Assembly (NCBI GenBank): GCA_000242935.3
Contig: CP007053.1
Location: forward strand, 4,077,001-4,141,000
Source of the DNA: Opitutaceae bacterium TAV5
GTDB lineage: Bacteria > Verrucomicrobiota > Verrucomicrobiia > Opitutales > Opitutaceae
DNA length: 64,000 nucleotides
Direction of reading: 5' to 3'
Both the position numbers and the translations under genes were made by a program. Below are positions 18,100-27,594 of this stretch, piece by piece; position 1 is the stretch's first letter, and each line of letters starts with the position of its first letter. The notes beneath the pieces were generated by a model. It ran no database searches. It saw nothing but the letters and a program-made list of their open reading frames with translations, and was not told the origin of the DNA.

Positions 18100-19341
18100 A
18101 TGGACACCCCGGCGACATACTCCCGACGCAACAGGAACACCTCGGACACGAGGCCCGGCAAGGGCAGCAAGGTGGATGCGGTCCATGCCGAGTTGCGTCA
18201 GAAGATTCTCGATGGCGTATGGAAGGTCGATGACCGGTTGCCGACTGAAGCGGAGTTGGCGGAGGAGTTCGCGTGCAGCCCGGCGACGATCAACAAGGCG
18301 GCGGCCTTGCTGGTGCAGTCGGGATTGATCGAGCGCAGGCAACGGATGGGGATGCGTGTGGTGAGCAATGTCGAAACCGCCCCCGTATTCGCGGTGGGTA
18401 CGTCCGCCGCCGCAGCTCCGGCGGTGCAGCTGGATGCGTTCGCGATGATCTACCCGAGCGTGAGGCATGAAGGCATCCATCGGATCGTGCGCGGTTTTCA
18501 GGATGAGGCGCTGCGTCAGGTGCGCCGCGTCGTTACGCTGACCACGGGAACGGATTATCACAAGGAGCTCGAATTCGTACGGCGCCTTGCCGAGTTCGAT
18601 GTCAAGGGTGCGGTCGTCGTACCGCTACGGCCCACGATGCAGGCGCAGTTGCAGTTTGCGCAGGCGATCATGAACCCGCCTATCCCTCTCGTGGGGGCGG
18701 CCGCCAATCTTTCCGGCTCCGGCTGCGCCTCGGTGCGCGTGGACAACTTTCACGCCGGTTACACGATGACCCGCCACCTGATCGACAGCGGAGCGCGGCG
18801 GACAGGCTTTTTCAGCAACCGTTCCTGGGCCAACTACGTGCGTGATCGCCATCAGGGTTATCGCTGGGCACTGCGTGAAGCCGGACTGGAAGAACGCGCC
18901 GACGGGGTGACGCTGGAGCAGGGCATGCGGATCGACTTCGATGACCCGCTCGAGGAACCGACCCGCATGGCACGCGTTTATCTGGAGCGCGTGGGACCGG
19001 GCGGCGCCGCCGGACAAGACGGATCCGTGGATGCGGTGGTGTGCGGCGACGATTTTCTCGCGTTCGGCATGATCCGGGCGGCGCTTGCGCTCGGCCTGCG
19101 CATACCCGACGACCTGCGAGTGACGGGTATCGACGATTACCTTACGATCGATCCTCCCGGAGGCATTCCGCTGACAACCTACCATGTGCCCTATGAGACA
19201 ATCGGACAACGGGCGTTCCGGTTGCTGGAGGCACAAGTCGCCGCATCCAATGCCACCCCGGATGTATCATTACAATCATCACCGGATACGATACCCGAAG
19301 AACTCATCGCGGGCAGTCTGGTTATCCGCGCCAGCGGTTAG
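18100..19341 (+). CDS. GntR-type DNA-binding / LacI-type sensor hybrid regulator
   Basis: The product is 413 residues. Residues about 20-90 are a GntR winged helix (LRQKILDGVWKVDDRLPTEAELAEEF, then ATINKAAALLVQSGLIERR). The rest is a LacI/GalR periplasmic-binding sensor, as in AraR-type regulators (SVRHEGIHRIVRGFQDEA, DAVVCGDDFLAFGMIRAAL, VTGIDDYLTIDP). A TTG-initiated frame begins at 18061, but the ATG at 18100 is preferred. It probably senses a pentose or galactoside and controls the GH36 gene and the three plus-strand genes that follow it (PEP-CTERM, GH51-like, pseudopilin). Confidence 0.9.
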   Translation: MDTPATYSRRNRNTSDTRPGKGSKVDAVHAELRQKILDGVWKVDDRLPTEAELAEEFACSPATINKAAALLVQSGLIERRQRMGMRVVSNVETAPVFAVGTSAAAAPAVQLDAFAMIYPSVRHEGIHRIVRGFQDEALRQVRRVVTLTTGTDYHKELEFVRRLAEFDVKGAVVVPLRPTMQAQLQFAQAIMNPPIPLVGAAANLSGSGCASVRVDNFHAGYTMTRHLIDSGARRTGFFSNRSWANYVRDRHQGYRWALREAGLEERADGVTLEQGMRIDFDDPLEEPTRMARVYLERVGPGGAAGQDGSVDAVVCGDDFLAFGMIRAALALGLRIPDDLRVTGIDDYLTIDPPGGIPLTTYHVPYETIGQRAFRLLEAQVAASNATPDVSLQSSPDTIPEELIAGSLVIRASG

Positions 19342-19506
19342 GTTATTCCTCAAGACTTCCCCGTTGCCGTTTCCGGTTCGTCCGGACGGCTTCCGTTCTC
19401 CCCTCCGATTCCTTGCCGGGCAGCCTCTCTGACCGGTTCCCGACGTCTGTGCCTGTGCGATACGCATGGCCGCATCATCACCAACCACCATAGACCTATA
19501 AAACCC

Positions 19507-20400
19507 ATGACCACCCAAACGACCTCCCCGCACGTCTCGTCTCTCCTGAGTCGTCGCATCTCCATCGCCGCCGCAGTCTCTGCGCTGGCATTTTTGCCCC
19601 TTGCCCGGGCGGACTATTACTCGGGTTTCGAAACCGGCGAATACGTGCTCAACCAGACGATTCACGGAAAAATCGATTCCATCACCAACACGGCGTGGAC
19701 GGTGCAACCTCTCAACGGCGCCACGCGCGGAACCAATGTGGATGTGGTGACGGCCAACCTGTCACCGGCGGCAGGAAGCCAGCACCTCCGGCTCTGGGAC
19801 AACACGTCCAGCGGAAAAGTGACTGCGTATCTCAACATGGCCTCCGCCATGCCCGCCGACGACACCTTCACTCTTTCCTTCAAGGCGTCCTTCAACCTTG
19901 CCGGGGGTAACGCAGGCATTCTCTTTGGCGACCAGAGCGCGACTTACGACAGCTCGAAAAACTACTGGGCCTGGATTGCCGCCGACCAGAATGGCGCGCT
20001 CACGCTCCGCTACAAAACATCACTCGAAACCACGACGATCAGCACGCTCTCCTTTAAAAACGGGGATGGTTCGGCGTTCGTTTACACGGCGGGCTCATGG
20101 TTGAGTTTTTCCATCAGCATCGACAAATCGACAAAGCAATACACGAGCGTCAGCGTAAACGGCATCGAACAACTCGGTCTCGGAGGGAATGCGTCCAGCG
20201 CCTGGTCAATCTCCACGACATCCGGGGTCGCCGGAAGCACCTTCCAGTTTTTCAGCAACGATGCCACCACCGGCTACGTCTATCTCGACGAGTTGCGCAT
20301 CAGCACCGGCAACATCCCGGAACCCCGGACCTGGGCCTTGCTCTCCGGACTCACGATCCTGGTGGCCGGCATCCGGTGGCGTCACGTCCGGCGGGGATGA
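19507..20400 (+). CDS. PEP-CTERM sorting domain protein
   Basis: The product is 297 residues. A signal peptide (SIAAAVSALAFLPLARA) is followed by a beta-sandwich domain resembling a concanavalin/LamG fold (DTFTLSFKASFNL, YVYLDELRIS). The C-terminus is NIPEPRTWALLSGLTILVAGI and a basic tail, the exosortase signal. It lies 165 bases after the hybrid regulator and 66 before the GH51-like enzyme, on the same strand. Confidence 0.9.
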   Translation: MTTQTTSPHVSSLLSRRISIAAAVSALAFLPLARADYYSGFETGEYVLNQTIHGKIDSITNTAWTVQPLNGATRGTNVDVVTANLSPAAGSQHLRLWDNTSSGKVTAYLNMASAMPADDTFTLSFKASFNLAGGNAGILFGDQSATYDSSKNYWAWIAADQNGALTLRYKTSLETTTISTLSFKNGDGSAFVYTAGSWLSFSISIDKSTKQYTSVSVNGIEQLGLGGNASSAWSISTTSGVAGSTFQFFSNDATTGYVYLDELRISTGNIPEPRTWALLSGLTILVAGIRWRHVRRG

Positions 20401-20466
20401 ACGGACAATGTGAAAATCCATTACGTATTATTCTATCATTACTTTTCCATTTTCGCCGTGACCTCC

Positions 20467-22644
20467 ATGTACTCCTGCCGGGCAACCTTGTTGTCAGCCA
20501 GCTGCGCCTTCGCTGCTTTCACCTGTCCGCCGGTTCTCTTTGCTGGCGAGGAAAACGGGACCGTTGATGCTCCCTCGGCCACGGTGTCCATCAATGCAGC
20601 CCGTGTCCCGGGACCAGTGAATCCGCTGGTTTTCGGCCACGGAAACCTGGAGGCTGCCGACACCAGGCGTATCCACGGAGGAGCCACGCGTACCCGTCTC
20701 CTGCGTACCGGGGACGGCGTATGGGACGAGAGGGCGGCGCGTCCGTCTCCGGATTTCATGAGCCATGCCCGCGACTCGGGAGTCAAGGCACTGCGTTATC
20801 CCGGAGGTTGCCTTGTGCACAATTTTGACTGGCGCAAAACGGTCGGCCCCCGCGAGCAGCGTGGCGACTGGCAGTTCGGGCTTGATGACTTTCTGGCAAT
20901 CTGCCGAGAGCTCGACGCCGAGCCGATCATCACCGTGAGCGACTATGTGCTCCCGGCGGAGGAAATGCCACGCCACGCGGCCGAGCTCGTCGAGTATCTC
21001 AATGCCCCGGCCACTCCCGCATATCCATGGGCGATGAAGCGCGCCGGGTGGGGGCATCCCGAGCCGTATGGGGTCCGTTATTTCGAACTCGGCAACGAGA
21101 GCGACCACGGCAACCACGCCGTGCAGCCGCGCCGCCAGTTCACCCCCGCCACGTATGCGCGCTACGCCATCGACTGCGCGGCGGCCATGCGCGCCATCGA
21201 CCCGTCCGTCAGGATTGGCATCGTCACGGTGCCAGGTCCCGGCGACAACCCGCGCTCCGCATGGAACCGCGAGGTGGTGCGGGTGGCCGGAGCGGCGGCG
21301 GATTTCGTCATCCTCCATTTTTATGCTCCGGCCCTGAACCGCGATTTGCCCGTTCAACCGGCCGACATGCTCATGCGTGCCTGCATGGCGGTCGGCGACC
21401 AGATCGGACATCGTATCCAGGAATACAAGGCAATGATCCGTGACGAGTGCGGACGCGACCTGCCCGTGGCGATTACCGAATTCAACGCGGGTTTCGTGCA
21501 ACCGGCGGGCGGCAGCGACCCCACGCCGTGGCGTCTCAGCTACGGGGCCGCATTGCAATGCGCGGATCTTTACCGCGTGTTCCTGAAGCCGGAGAATACG
21601 GTGCTCATGTCCAGTTACTGGCAGTTCTATAACGGCTACTGGGGCATGCTGCAGGTGCGTGAACAACCCGATGGCAGCGTGTTGAAGGAACGCCGGCCCG
21701 CCTACGAACTGATCCGGCTCTGGGGACAGCATTTTGGTGAAACTCTGGTCGACGTTACGGTCGCCGGACCACGGGCCGATTTCGATGTCGCCGGATGGCG
21801 CGGCGTGGCGGAAGCGCGGGGTATCGAGTACCGTCCGCGTCGGACACTGCGCACGGTGCCGCTTGCAGGCTTGCTGAAATCCGTCTCGGGGCCGGGCTAT
21901 TCGTCGCGCATCTCACCCGACGGGAGCGTGATCGTTTTTGACCTGAAGGATTTTTCCGGCGAGGCGCATCCTGTCATGGCCACGATACCCCTGGCGACGC
22001 TCGGCACTGCGGAAGATGTCGGCTACCGGCTGACCTACGAATGCCAGTATCACCGGACACCCGGTTCAGGGAAACGCGCCGAGCGTCTCGGACTCACGCT
22101 TGCCGACACTCGTGACGAATTTTCGGATACATCCCGCCGCACGATTCCCGGGGCCGAGAGCCGGGGCGCGTGGTCGCCGCTCCAGGGGGAACTCGTGCCG
22201 CGTACCGACAGCGAGGGCATCGACCTGCGCGTGAGTCTTGTGTCGGACGCCGGCGGCAGCGCTGACAACCCCGATGGCGCGGCGCCACATCGGCTCAACG
22301 GGAAACTGCAATTCAGGCTTCTGGAGCTGGAGGTGGTCACCCGTGAAATCGCTCCGGCAACGGAACTCGTCACGGCTTCATCGAGCCTCTCGGCCGACGG
22401 AAGGAAACTCTACGTTGTCGTTTTTAACAAAAGTCCGGATCAGTCCATCGCCACCACGTTTGACATCAGGGGATTCGTTCCTGCGGGGACCGCCCGCTAT
22501 TGGGAGGTCAACGGCCCTTCGCTCGCCAGCGTGACAGGCGTGCGCGAGGTGGTTTCCGGAGCGGAGTTGACGTTGCAGGGCGCAACCCTCCTGCACACGT
22601 TGCCCGCCCACTCGATGACCGCCATCGAACTGGATGCCCGCTAA
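20467..22644 (+). CDS. Secreted GH51-like alpha-L-arabinofuranosidase
   Basis: The product is 725 residues. An in-frame GTG at 20410 would add 19 residues; the ATG at 20467 starts a normal signal peptide (LLSASCAFAAFTCPP). The barrel shows ALRYPGGCLVHNFDWRKTVG, the acid/base Glu in YFELGNESDH and the nucleophile Glu in VAITEFNAGF, an order and spacing typical of clan GH-A family 51. A C-terminal beta domain follows (LYVVVFNKSPDQS to MTAIELD). It would release arabinose from arabinan or arabinoxylan outside the cell. It is 31 bases upstream of the pseudopilin gene and probably co-transcribed with it. Confidence 0.85.
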   Translation: MYSCRATLLSASCAFAAFTCPPVLFAGEENGTVDAPSATVSINAARVPGPVNPLVFGHGNLEAADTRRIHGGATRTRLLRTGDGVWDERAARPSPDFMSHARDSGVKALRYPGGCLVHNFDWRKTVGPREQRGDWQFGLDDFLAICRELDAEPIITVSDYVLPAEEMPRHAAELVEYLNAPATPAYPWAMKRAGWGHPEPYGVRYFELGNESDHGNHAVQPRRQFTPATYARYAIDCAAAMRAIDPSVRIGIVTVPGPGDNPRSAWNREVVRVAGAAADFVILHFYAPALNRDLPVQPADMLMRACMAVGDQIGHRIQEYKAMIRDECGRDLPVAITEFNAGFVQPAGGSDPTPWRLSYGAALQCADLYRVFLKPENTVLMSSYWQFYNGYWGMLQVREQPDGSVLKERRPAYELIRLWGQHFGETLVDVTVAGPRADFDVAGWRGVAEARGIEYRPRRTLRTVPLAGLLKSVSGPGYSSRISPDGSVIVFDLKDFSGEAHPVMATIPLATLGTAEDVGYRLTYECQYHRTPGSGKRAERLGLTLADTRDEFSDTSRRTIPGAESRGAWSPLQGELVPRTDSEGIDLRVSLVSDAGGSADNPDGAAPHRLNGKLQFRLLELEVVTREIAPATELVTASSSLSADGRKLYVVVFNKSPDQSIATTFDIRGFVPAGTARYWEVNGPSLASVTGVREVVSGAELTLQGATLLHTLPAHSMTAIELDAR

Positions 22645-22675
22645 CCCTGCTCAAGCCGGATTTTGTGACAAAACC

Positions 22676-23368
22676 ATGAATACGACCCCGAAGAACCGAC
22701 CGACTGCCAGACGAGCTTTCACTCTGGTGGAGTTGCTCACGGTGATTGCCATTATCGGAGTGCTGGCCGCCATTATCCTGCCCGTAGCTGGCAAGGTCAG
22801 GAAGACCGCTCGCGCCGCGCATTGTCTGAGCAACATGCGTCAGCTCGGGGGAGCGTTCTCGCTTTACGCATCCGACAACAGGAACGGATTGCTGCCGCCG
22901 ATTTACAAGACAGGCGATACGACGGAGACGTGGAAATATGCGCTGTTCAGATTGCTCGCGGGACAGGACTACACCAACGAAACGAAAGGGCAGATACGGA
23001 CTTCGGTGTTTGCCTGTCCTTCCGATGCCGACGTGCGCAATGGTGCCGCCAACGTGAGTTATGGCATGAACAAGGACCTTGAAATCCACGCGATTGCCAG
23101 CACCGGTCCCGATGGACGTCAGGCCCATCCGATCAACCCGGCCGGAATCAATGCTCCGAGCCAGGTGTGTCTGCTGATAGAGCATCCCAACGAGGTCGCG
23201 GGTTTGGAACGTTTCAGGGATGCGGCTGCGGTGGCCCGGGTGGAGGCGCGGCACGACAGGAATTACAACGTGCTCTATGTGGATGGGCACGTGACAAAGC
23301 TGGCGTTTGAAAAAATCCCGCAAGACAAGACGTCCGATGCCGGAAAGCTTTTTTGGCAAGGGCGATGA
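22676..23368 (+). CDS. Type II secretion-like pseudopilin (DUF1559-related, H-x9-DG)
   Basis: The product is 230 residues. The ATG at 22676 is used; an earlier one overlaps the GH51 stop. The prepilin signal is RAFTLVELLTVIAIIGVLAA, with Phe and Glu+5 in place. The C-terminal part has the exact H-x9-DG motif (His in ARHDRNYN, then LYVDGH). It is the last gene of the plus-strand series from 18100. It is a counterpart of the pseudopilin at 10890, with which it shares the N-terminal helix and the YVDGHV end. Confidence 0.88.
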   Translation: MNTTPKNRPTARRAFTLVELLTVIAIIGVLAAIILPVAGKVRKTARAAHCLSNMRQLGGAFSLYASDNRNGLLPPIYKTGDTTETWKYALFRLLAGQDYTNETKGQIRTSVFACPSDADVRNGAANVSYGMNKDLEIHAIASTGPDGRQAHPINPAGINAPSQVCLLIEHPNEVAGLERFRDAAAVARVEARHDRNYNVLYVDGHVTKLAFEKIPQDKTSDAGKLFWQGR

Positions 23369-23445
23369 GGTGCGGCTGCGCACCAGACAAAGGACGGAGT
23401 CTCTCGCCCGAAGGCGGATCGGGAGATTGGCGTTCCCTGCACAAA

Positions 23446-23478
23446 AACGCCCGGCCGCTTTTGGGCGGGCCGGGCGTT
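23446..23478 (-). terminator. Rho-independent terminator of rpsA
   Basis: Read on the minus strand, an 11-bp GC stem (AACGCCCGGCC with GGCCGGGCGTT, arms 23446-23456 and 23468-23478) is followed by a T run (23443-23447). It lies 58 bases after the rpsA stop codon. Confidence 0.75.
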
Positions 23479-23536
23479 CGGGAATGGCTGGCGGCGGACC
23501 GGGGACGGGCCGCCGCTGCGGATGGACGGGACAGGA

Positions 23537-25207
23537 TTATTTCTTGTCGGCGGCGGCGTCGAGGATGTCGCCGAGGTTCATCATGTCGCCGCTGCTGTCG
23601 CGGTTGAGGGCCTCGTAGGCGGCCGTCTCGCTGGCGAGCTGCTCGGGCGAGTAGTTGGCGGCCTTGATCGAGAGGCCGAGACGACGCTCGTCGCGGTCGA
23701 TCTTGATCACGCGGGCCGTCACTTCCTGGCCGGGCTTGAGCACGTCCTTCACCTTGTCGATGCGCTCCTCGCTGATCTGCGAGATGTGCACGAGACCGTC
23801 GATGCCGTCCTTCAGGTCCACGAAGGCGCCGAAGGAGGTGATCTTGGTCACGGTGCCCTTCACGACGTCGCCGATCTTGAAGAAGCTGTCGATGTCGCTC
23901 CAGGGATCGATGGCGAGCTGCTTCATGCCGAGGCTGATGCGCTGCTGGCTGGCATCCACGTCGAGAACGATGGCGTCCACCTCGTCGCCCTTCTTGAGGA
24001 CTTCGGAGGGGTGGTTGACCTTGCGGGTCCAGCTCATGTCGGAAACGTGCACCATGCCGTCGATGCCTTCCTCGAGTTCGATGAAGGCGCCGTAGGTGGT
24101 CATGTTGCGCACCTTGCCGTGGACGCGGGCGCCGATCGGGTAGTTGTGGCGGACCATGTCCCACGGGTTGGGCTCGAGCTGGCGGAGGCCGAGCGAGATC
24201 TTCTGGTCATCTTTCTGGATGCCGAGGACGACGGCATCGAGTTCCTGGCCGACGCGGAGCACTTCGGAGGGCTTGTTGATGCGCTTGGTCCAGGACATCT
24301 CGGTGATGTGGACGAGACCTTCGACGCCGGGCTCGATCTCGATGAACGCGCCGTAGGGGACGAGGTTGACGACCTTGCCGTGAATCTTCGCGCCGACGGG
24401 GAATTTCTGTTCGATCTCGTCCCACGGATTCTTGGTGGTCTGCTTGAGGCCGAGGGAAACGCGTTCTTTCTCGCGGTTGACCTCGATGATCATGACCTGG
24501 ATTTCCTCGCCCTGCTTGAGCATTTCGCTCGGGTGGGCGATGCGTCCCCAGGACATGTCGGTGATGTGGAGGAGGCCGTCCATGCCGTCGAGGTCGATGA
24601 ACGCGCCGAAGTCGGTGATGTTCTTGACGACACCCTTGCGGACCTGGCCGGGCTCGATGGATTCGAGGAGGTTGCGGCGCTTCTCGCTGCGCTGCTGCTC
24701 GATGAGCTCGCGGCGGGAGAGGACGATGTTCTTGCGCTCCTGGTTGATCTTGAGAACCTTGAAGTCGTAGGTCTGGCCGACGTACTGGTCGAGGTTCTTG
24801 GGAGGCTGGATGTCGATGTGCGACGCAGGCATGAAGGCGTCGACGCCGATGGAGATGATGAGGCCGCCCTTGACCTTGGCCTTGACGCGGCCGACGGCGA
24901 CGGAGCCTTCGGGGAACTTGGTGAGGATGTTCTCCCAGTTTTTCTTCTGCTCGGCCTTGTCGAAGGAGAGCACGGGGAGACCGTTTTTGGATTCGAGCTT
25001 CTCGACGTACACCTCGATGGTGGAGCCGATCTGCAGTTCGCCGATATCGATGAACTCGTTGGCGGGGATGACGCCTTCGGATTTGCCGCCGATGTCGACG
25101 ACAACCTCGTTCTGGCGGATTTCGGTGATGACGCCCGGAACGATGGAGCCTTCCTTCAGATTGTCGAAGGAGGATTCGGCGAGCAGTTCTTGCATTACAG
25201 AACTCAT
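23537..25207 (-). CDS. rpsA: 30S ribosomal protein S1
   Basis: The product is 556 residues with six S1 RNA-binding repeats. The last four are the strongest (GAFIDLDGMDGLLHITDMSW, GAFIEIEPGVEGLVHITEMSW-like, and so on). It binds mRNA on the small subunit during initiation. Length and repeat number equal E. coli S1 (557 residues, six repeats). The ATG at 25207 (MSSVMQELLAES) is chosen; the open frame continues upstream into repeat-rich DNA but has no S1 sequence. It is followed by a clear terminator and is probably a single-gene unit. Confidence 0.96.
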   Translation of the reverse strand: MSSVMQELLAESSFDNLKEGSIVPGVITEIRQNEVVVDIGGKSEGVIPANEFIDIGELQIGSTIEVYVEKLESKNGLPVLSFDKAEQKKNWENILTKFPEGSVAVGRVKAKVKGGLIISIGVDAFMPASHIDIQPPKNLDQYVGQTYDFKVLKINQERKNIVLSRRELIEQQRSEKRRNLLESIEPGQVRKGVVKNITDFGAFIDLDGMDGLLHITDMSWGRIAHPSEMLKQGEEIQVMIIEVNREKERVSLGLKQTTKNPWDEIEQKFPVGAKIHGKVVNLVPYGAFIEIEPGVEGLVHITEMSWTKRINKPSEVLRVGQELDAVVLGIQKDDQKISLGLRQLEPNPWDMVRHNYPIGARVHGKVRNMTTYGAFIELEEGIDGMVHVSDMSWTRKVNHPSEVLKKGDEVDAIVLDVDASQQRISLGMKQLAIDPWSDIDSFFKIGDVVKGTVTKITSFGAFVDLKDGIDGLVHISQISEERIDKVKDVLKPGQEVTARVIKIDRDERRLGLSIKAANYSPEQLASETAAYEALNRDSSGDMMNLGDILDAAADKK

Positions 25208-25457
25208 GGTATGTGACGGGAGGCCCGCGTCTGCTCCGTGACACCGGCCTTCCGGGGATAACCACCCGTGGACGGGCGGTCGTGGTTGAAGGTTGATCTG
25301 ACAGAAGAACCGGACGAGGGAGCGTTGCGGCGGACTTCGTCCGGGCGGTAGTGAATGCCGCAAGCGGTCAGCAGGTCACTTGCAAGGGGGACGTGCAAGC
25401 GCAAAAAGCAGAGCGGGAGTAGGGGGGGAAGGGCGTATCTCAAAAGGTGGACAGGCC

Positions 25458-25597
25458 CCGGAGTGGCGCGGGCGTCTCGCCCGCTCCGGGAGTGGAGGCA
25501 GGGAGGCGGCGCTTCGCGCCGTCCACGGGCTGGAAGCCCGTGCCACGCCGGTCAGGCGGCTTCGCCGTCGGCGGGCGAGACGCCCGCGCCACTCCGG
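25458..25597. repeat. Long GC-rich inverted repeat (GCGGGCGTCTCGCCCGC type)
   Basis: Two arms of 27 bp (25458-25484 and 25571-25597) are perfect reverse complements built on GTGGCGCGGGCGTCTC. The 86-base loop has inner hairpins (CACGGGCTGGAAGCCCGTG; GGCGGCTTCGCCGTC). A 16-bp version of the same arms is at 34212-34282. Confidence 0.85.
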
Positions 25598-25605
25598 AAC
25601 AAAAA

Positions 25606-25640
25606 GAAAAACCCCGCCGGACGGAAGCCGGCGGGGTTTT
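25606..25640 (-). terminator. Rho-independent terminator of rpsT
   Basis: On the minus strand a 9-bp stem (CCCCGCCGG / CCGGCGGGG, 25612-25620 and 25628-25636) is flanked by A and T runs, 33 bases after the rpsT stop. Confidence 0.85.
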
Positions 25641-25672
25641 GAAAAACTGGCAAGAGGTTGTCGGGCGCTCGT

Positions 25673-25933
25673 TTATTTGGCGAAAACGATCTTCGACACG
25701 CGGGATTTGGCGCGGGCGGCGGCGTTCTTGTGGACGACGCCGGACTTGGTGGCCTTGTCCATGGCGGAAGCCCAGGCGATGGCCGCGGTCCGGGCGGCTT
25801 CCTTGTCTTCGCCGGAGGAAGCTTTGGCGAACTTCTTGTGGAGAGTCTTGAGACGGGTCTTGACCGCCTTGTTGCGCGTGGTGAAGCGCTCGGTTTTACG
25901 GGCGGCTTTGATGGCGGATTTGGTGTTGGCCAT
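25673..25933 (-). CDS. rpsT: 30S ribosomal protein S20
   Basis: The product is 86 residues, highly basic and helical (MANTKSAIKAARKTERFTTRN; ASAMDKATKSGVVHKNAAAR). Length and sequence match bacterial S20, which binds the 5' domain of 16S rRNA. It is a single-gene unit with its own terminator. Confidence 0.96.
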   Translation of the reverse strand: MANTKSAIKAARKTERFTTRNKAVKTRLKTLHKKFAKASSGEDKEAARTAAIAWASAMDKATKSGVVHKNAAARAKSRVSKIVFAK

Positions 25934-26027
25934 GGCGTGTTCTTTGGATGAAAGCCGTAGAGCAATCCAAACCCGGAGAGGCGAGTCAAGGGCGGATTCG
26001 GCCGGCGGGCGAGTTTTTCAAGGGATT

Positions 26028-26117
26028 GGCCCACGAAACACACGAAAGGACACGAAAAGCGGACAGGACAATCGAGGTCTCATGACTTTTCGTGCCTTTT
26101 CGTGTGTTTCGTGGGCC
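26028..26117. repeat. Hairpin element, word CACACGAAA
   Basis: The left arm begins GGCCCACGAAACACACGAAA at 26028. The right arm (26086-26117) is its near-perfect reverse complement ending TTTCGTGGGCC. The arms contain CACGAAACA and CACGAAAGG in tandem. It abuts a second small palindrome, GGGCCGAA-TTTTTA-TTCGGCCC (26113-26134), that covers the stop codon of the OsmC gene. Confidence 0.85.
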
Positions 26118-26123
26118 GAATTT

Positions 26124-26534
26124 TTATTCGGCCCAGATGAATTCGATGATTTTCTCGACCGAGGGCGCGAGGCTGTGGTGGACGGGGCAACCATGCGCGG
26201 CGCGTTCGAGGACGCCTTCGGGGACTGCTCTCGCGGAGGCGGGAAGCCAGAAACGCGCGGTCAGGCGCGCGATGCGGCGCGGGGCATCGGTGGTCATTTC
26301 CTTGGTGCCTTCATAGCGGAAGGCGCCGAGATCGTGGCCGTGTTTGCGGGCCGCGATGGCCATGGTGGTGGCGATGCAGGTGGCGAAGGCGGTGGCCACC
26401 AGATCGGTGGGGGAAAACGCCTCGCCGCGGCCCTGGTTGTCGCGGGGAGCGTCGGTGTTGATGAGCGCGCCGGAGGGTTCGTGAATCGCGGTGCAGTGGA
26501 GTTGTCCCTGATATTCGCCGGTAATCTTGACCAT
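26124..26534 (-). CDS. OsmC-family peroxiredoxin-like protein
   Basis: The product is 136 residues, the usual OsmC/YhfA size. Both redox cysteines are present: Cys53 (FATCIATTM) and Cys116 (HGCPVHHS), with SPTDLVATAFATC before the first. The family reduces organic hydroperoxides in the cytoplasm. The ATG at 26534 (MVKITGEYQG) is chosen; the frame continues upstream antisense to the exonuclease gene and is not coding there. It diverges from that exonuclease with 118 bases between starts. Confidence 0.9.
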   Translation of the reverse strand: MVKITGEYQGQLHCTAIHEPSGALINTDAPRDNQGRGEAFSPTDLVATAFATCIATTMAIAARKHGHDLGAFRYEGTKEMTTDAPRRIARLTARFWLPASARAVPEGVLERAAHGCPVHHSLAPSVEKIIEFIWAE

Positions 26535-26652
26535 GGTGCCGGGCATGCCAGACGCGGCGGGGCACGGTGGAAAGCGAAATCTGACGGCCTTCCCGGACGG
26601 GCGCATGAAGGCGCGGCTTGCTACGGAGCGGGCCCTGCGCTCGGCTGGGGCG

Positions 26653-27555
26653 ATGGCAAAATGGCTTCTCGTTGACGGATTCAACCTCGCATACCGCTGC
26701 TTCTTCGCGATTCCCGAACTGACCCGCGCGGACGGGTTCCCGACCAATGCGCTGCACGGCTGGGTGAAATCGTTGTGGAAGCTGATGGACCAGGAACGGC
26801 CGTCGGGCGTGTGCGTGTTTTTCGATCTCGGCGGTTCGCAGGACCGGCTGGTGCTGTTGCCCGAATACAAGGCGCATCGCGAGGAAATGCCCGAGGCGCT
26901 GGCGAAGCAGATCGAGCCGGTCAAGGAGGTGACGCGGCTGATGGGCATCACCGCCATCGAGCAGCATGGCGTGGAGAGCGACGACCTGCTGGCTTCGCGG
27001 GCGGTGGCGCTGGCGCGCGCGGGCGACGAGGTGCTGGTGGTGAGTTCGGACAAGGATTTCGCCCAGATCGTCAGCGACCGCATCACCATGCTCCTGCCGC
27101 CGCCGACCGCCAATCCGAAACTCGGCTGGCGCCGGCTGGATGTGGCCGGCGTGCGGGAAAAATTCGGCGTGCCGCCGGAGCAGATTGCGGACTACCTGGC
27201 GATCGTCGGCGACACGTCGGACAACATCCCGGGGGTGCCGGGCGTGGGGCCGAAAACGGCGTCGAAATGGCTGCAGGAATTCGGTTCGCTGGAGGCGCTG
27301 CTGGCGCGCGCGGGCGAGGTGAAGCCGGAGCGTTTTCGCGAGGTGCTCGTCGCCCGCGCCGACGATCTGCGGCGCAACCGGCGGCTGACCACGCTCAACC
27401 TCGAACTGGCGGCGGCATTGCCGTCGGCGGAGGGGTGCGCGGCGGGCTCGACGCCGGCGGATCTGCCGGCGCTGTTGCGCTGGCTGGAGCAGATGGAGAT
27501 GCGCTCGACGCTTGCCGAGGCGCGCTCGCGGTACGAGCAGCCGGAGCTGTTCTGA
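26653..27555 (+). CDS. 5'-3' exonuclease (flap nuclease, Pol I N-domain type)
   Basis: The product is 300 residues and stands alone, without polymerase. The PIN-like catalytic start is AKWLLVDGFNLAYRCFFA. Metal-binding acidic residues occur in VFFDLGGSQDR, EQHGVESDDLLASRAV and VSSDKDFAQIV. The helix-hairpin-helix is IVGDTSDNIPGVPGVGPKTA. It would remove flaps or RNA primers. The ATG at 26653 fits the conserved start; an upstream in-frame ATG overlaps the OsmC gene. The exonuclease and lgt are convergent with a 39-base gap containing a small CATGGG/CCCATG hairpin. Confidence 0.92.
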   Translation: MAKWLLVDGFNLAYRCFFAIPELTRADGFPTNALHGWVKSLWKLMDQERPSGVCVFFDLGGSQDRLVLLPEYKAHREEMPEALAKQIEPVKEVTRLMGITAIEQHGVESDDLLASRAVALARAGDEVLVVSSDKDFAQIVSDRITMLLPPPTANPKLGWRRLDVAGVREKFGVPPEQIADYLAIVGDTSDNIPGVPGVGPKTASKWLQEFGSLEALLARAGEVKPERFREVLVARADDLRRNRRLTTLNLELAAALPSAEGCAAGSTPADLPALLRWLEQMEMRSTLAEARSRYEQPELF

Positions 27556-27594
27556 ATCATGGGGCCGCCGATGGGCCCATGAGACGGATGGAAC

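Larger units (their letters stand above)
25208..25672. other. Gene-free stretch between rpsA and rpsT
   Basis: About 465 bases with no credible gene. The rpsA leader occupies the left part. The right part is the inverted-repeat element at 25458-25597 and the rpsT terminator. Open frames here translate repeat sequence and are rejected. Confidence 0.75.

Noticed and set aside
23522-25216. A plus-strand open frame of 564 codons opposite rpsA
   Set aside because: Shadow of the S1 repeats; rpsA with its terminator is on the minus strand.
25380-26675. A long plus-strand open frame over the rpsA-rpsT gap and into the OsmC region
   Set aside because: It translates the inverted repeat, antisense rpsT and antisense OsmC sequence; no coherent protein.
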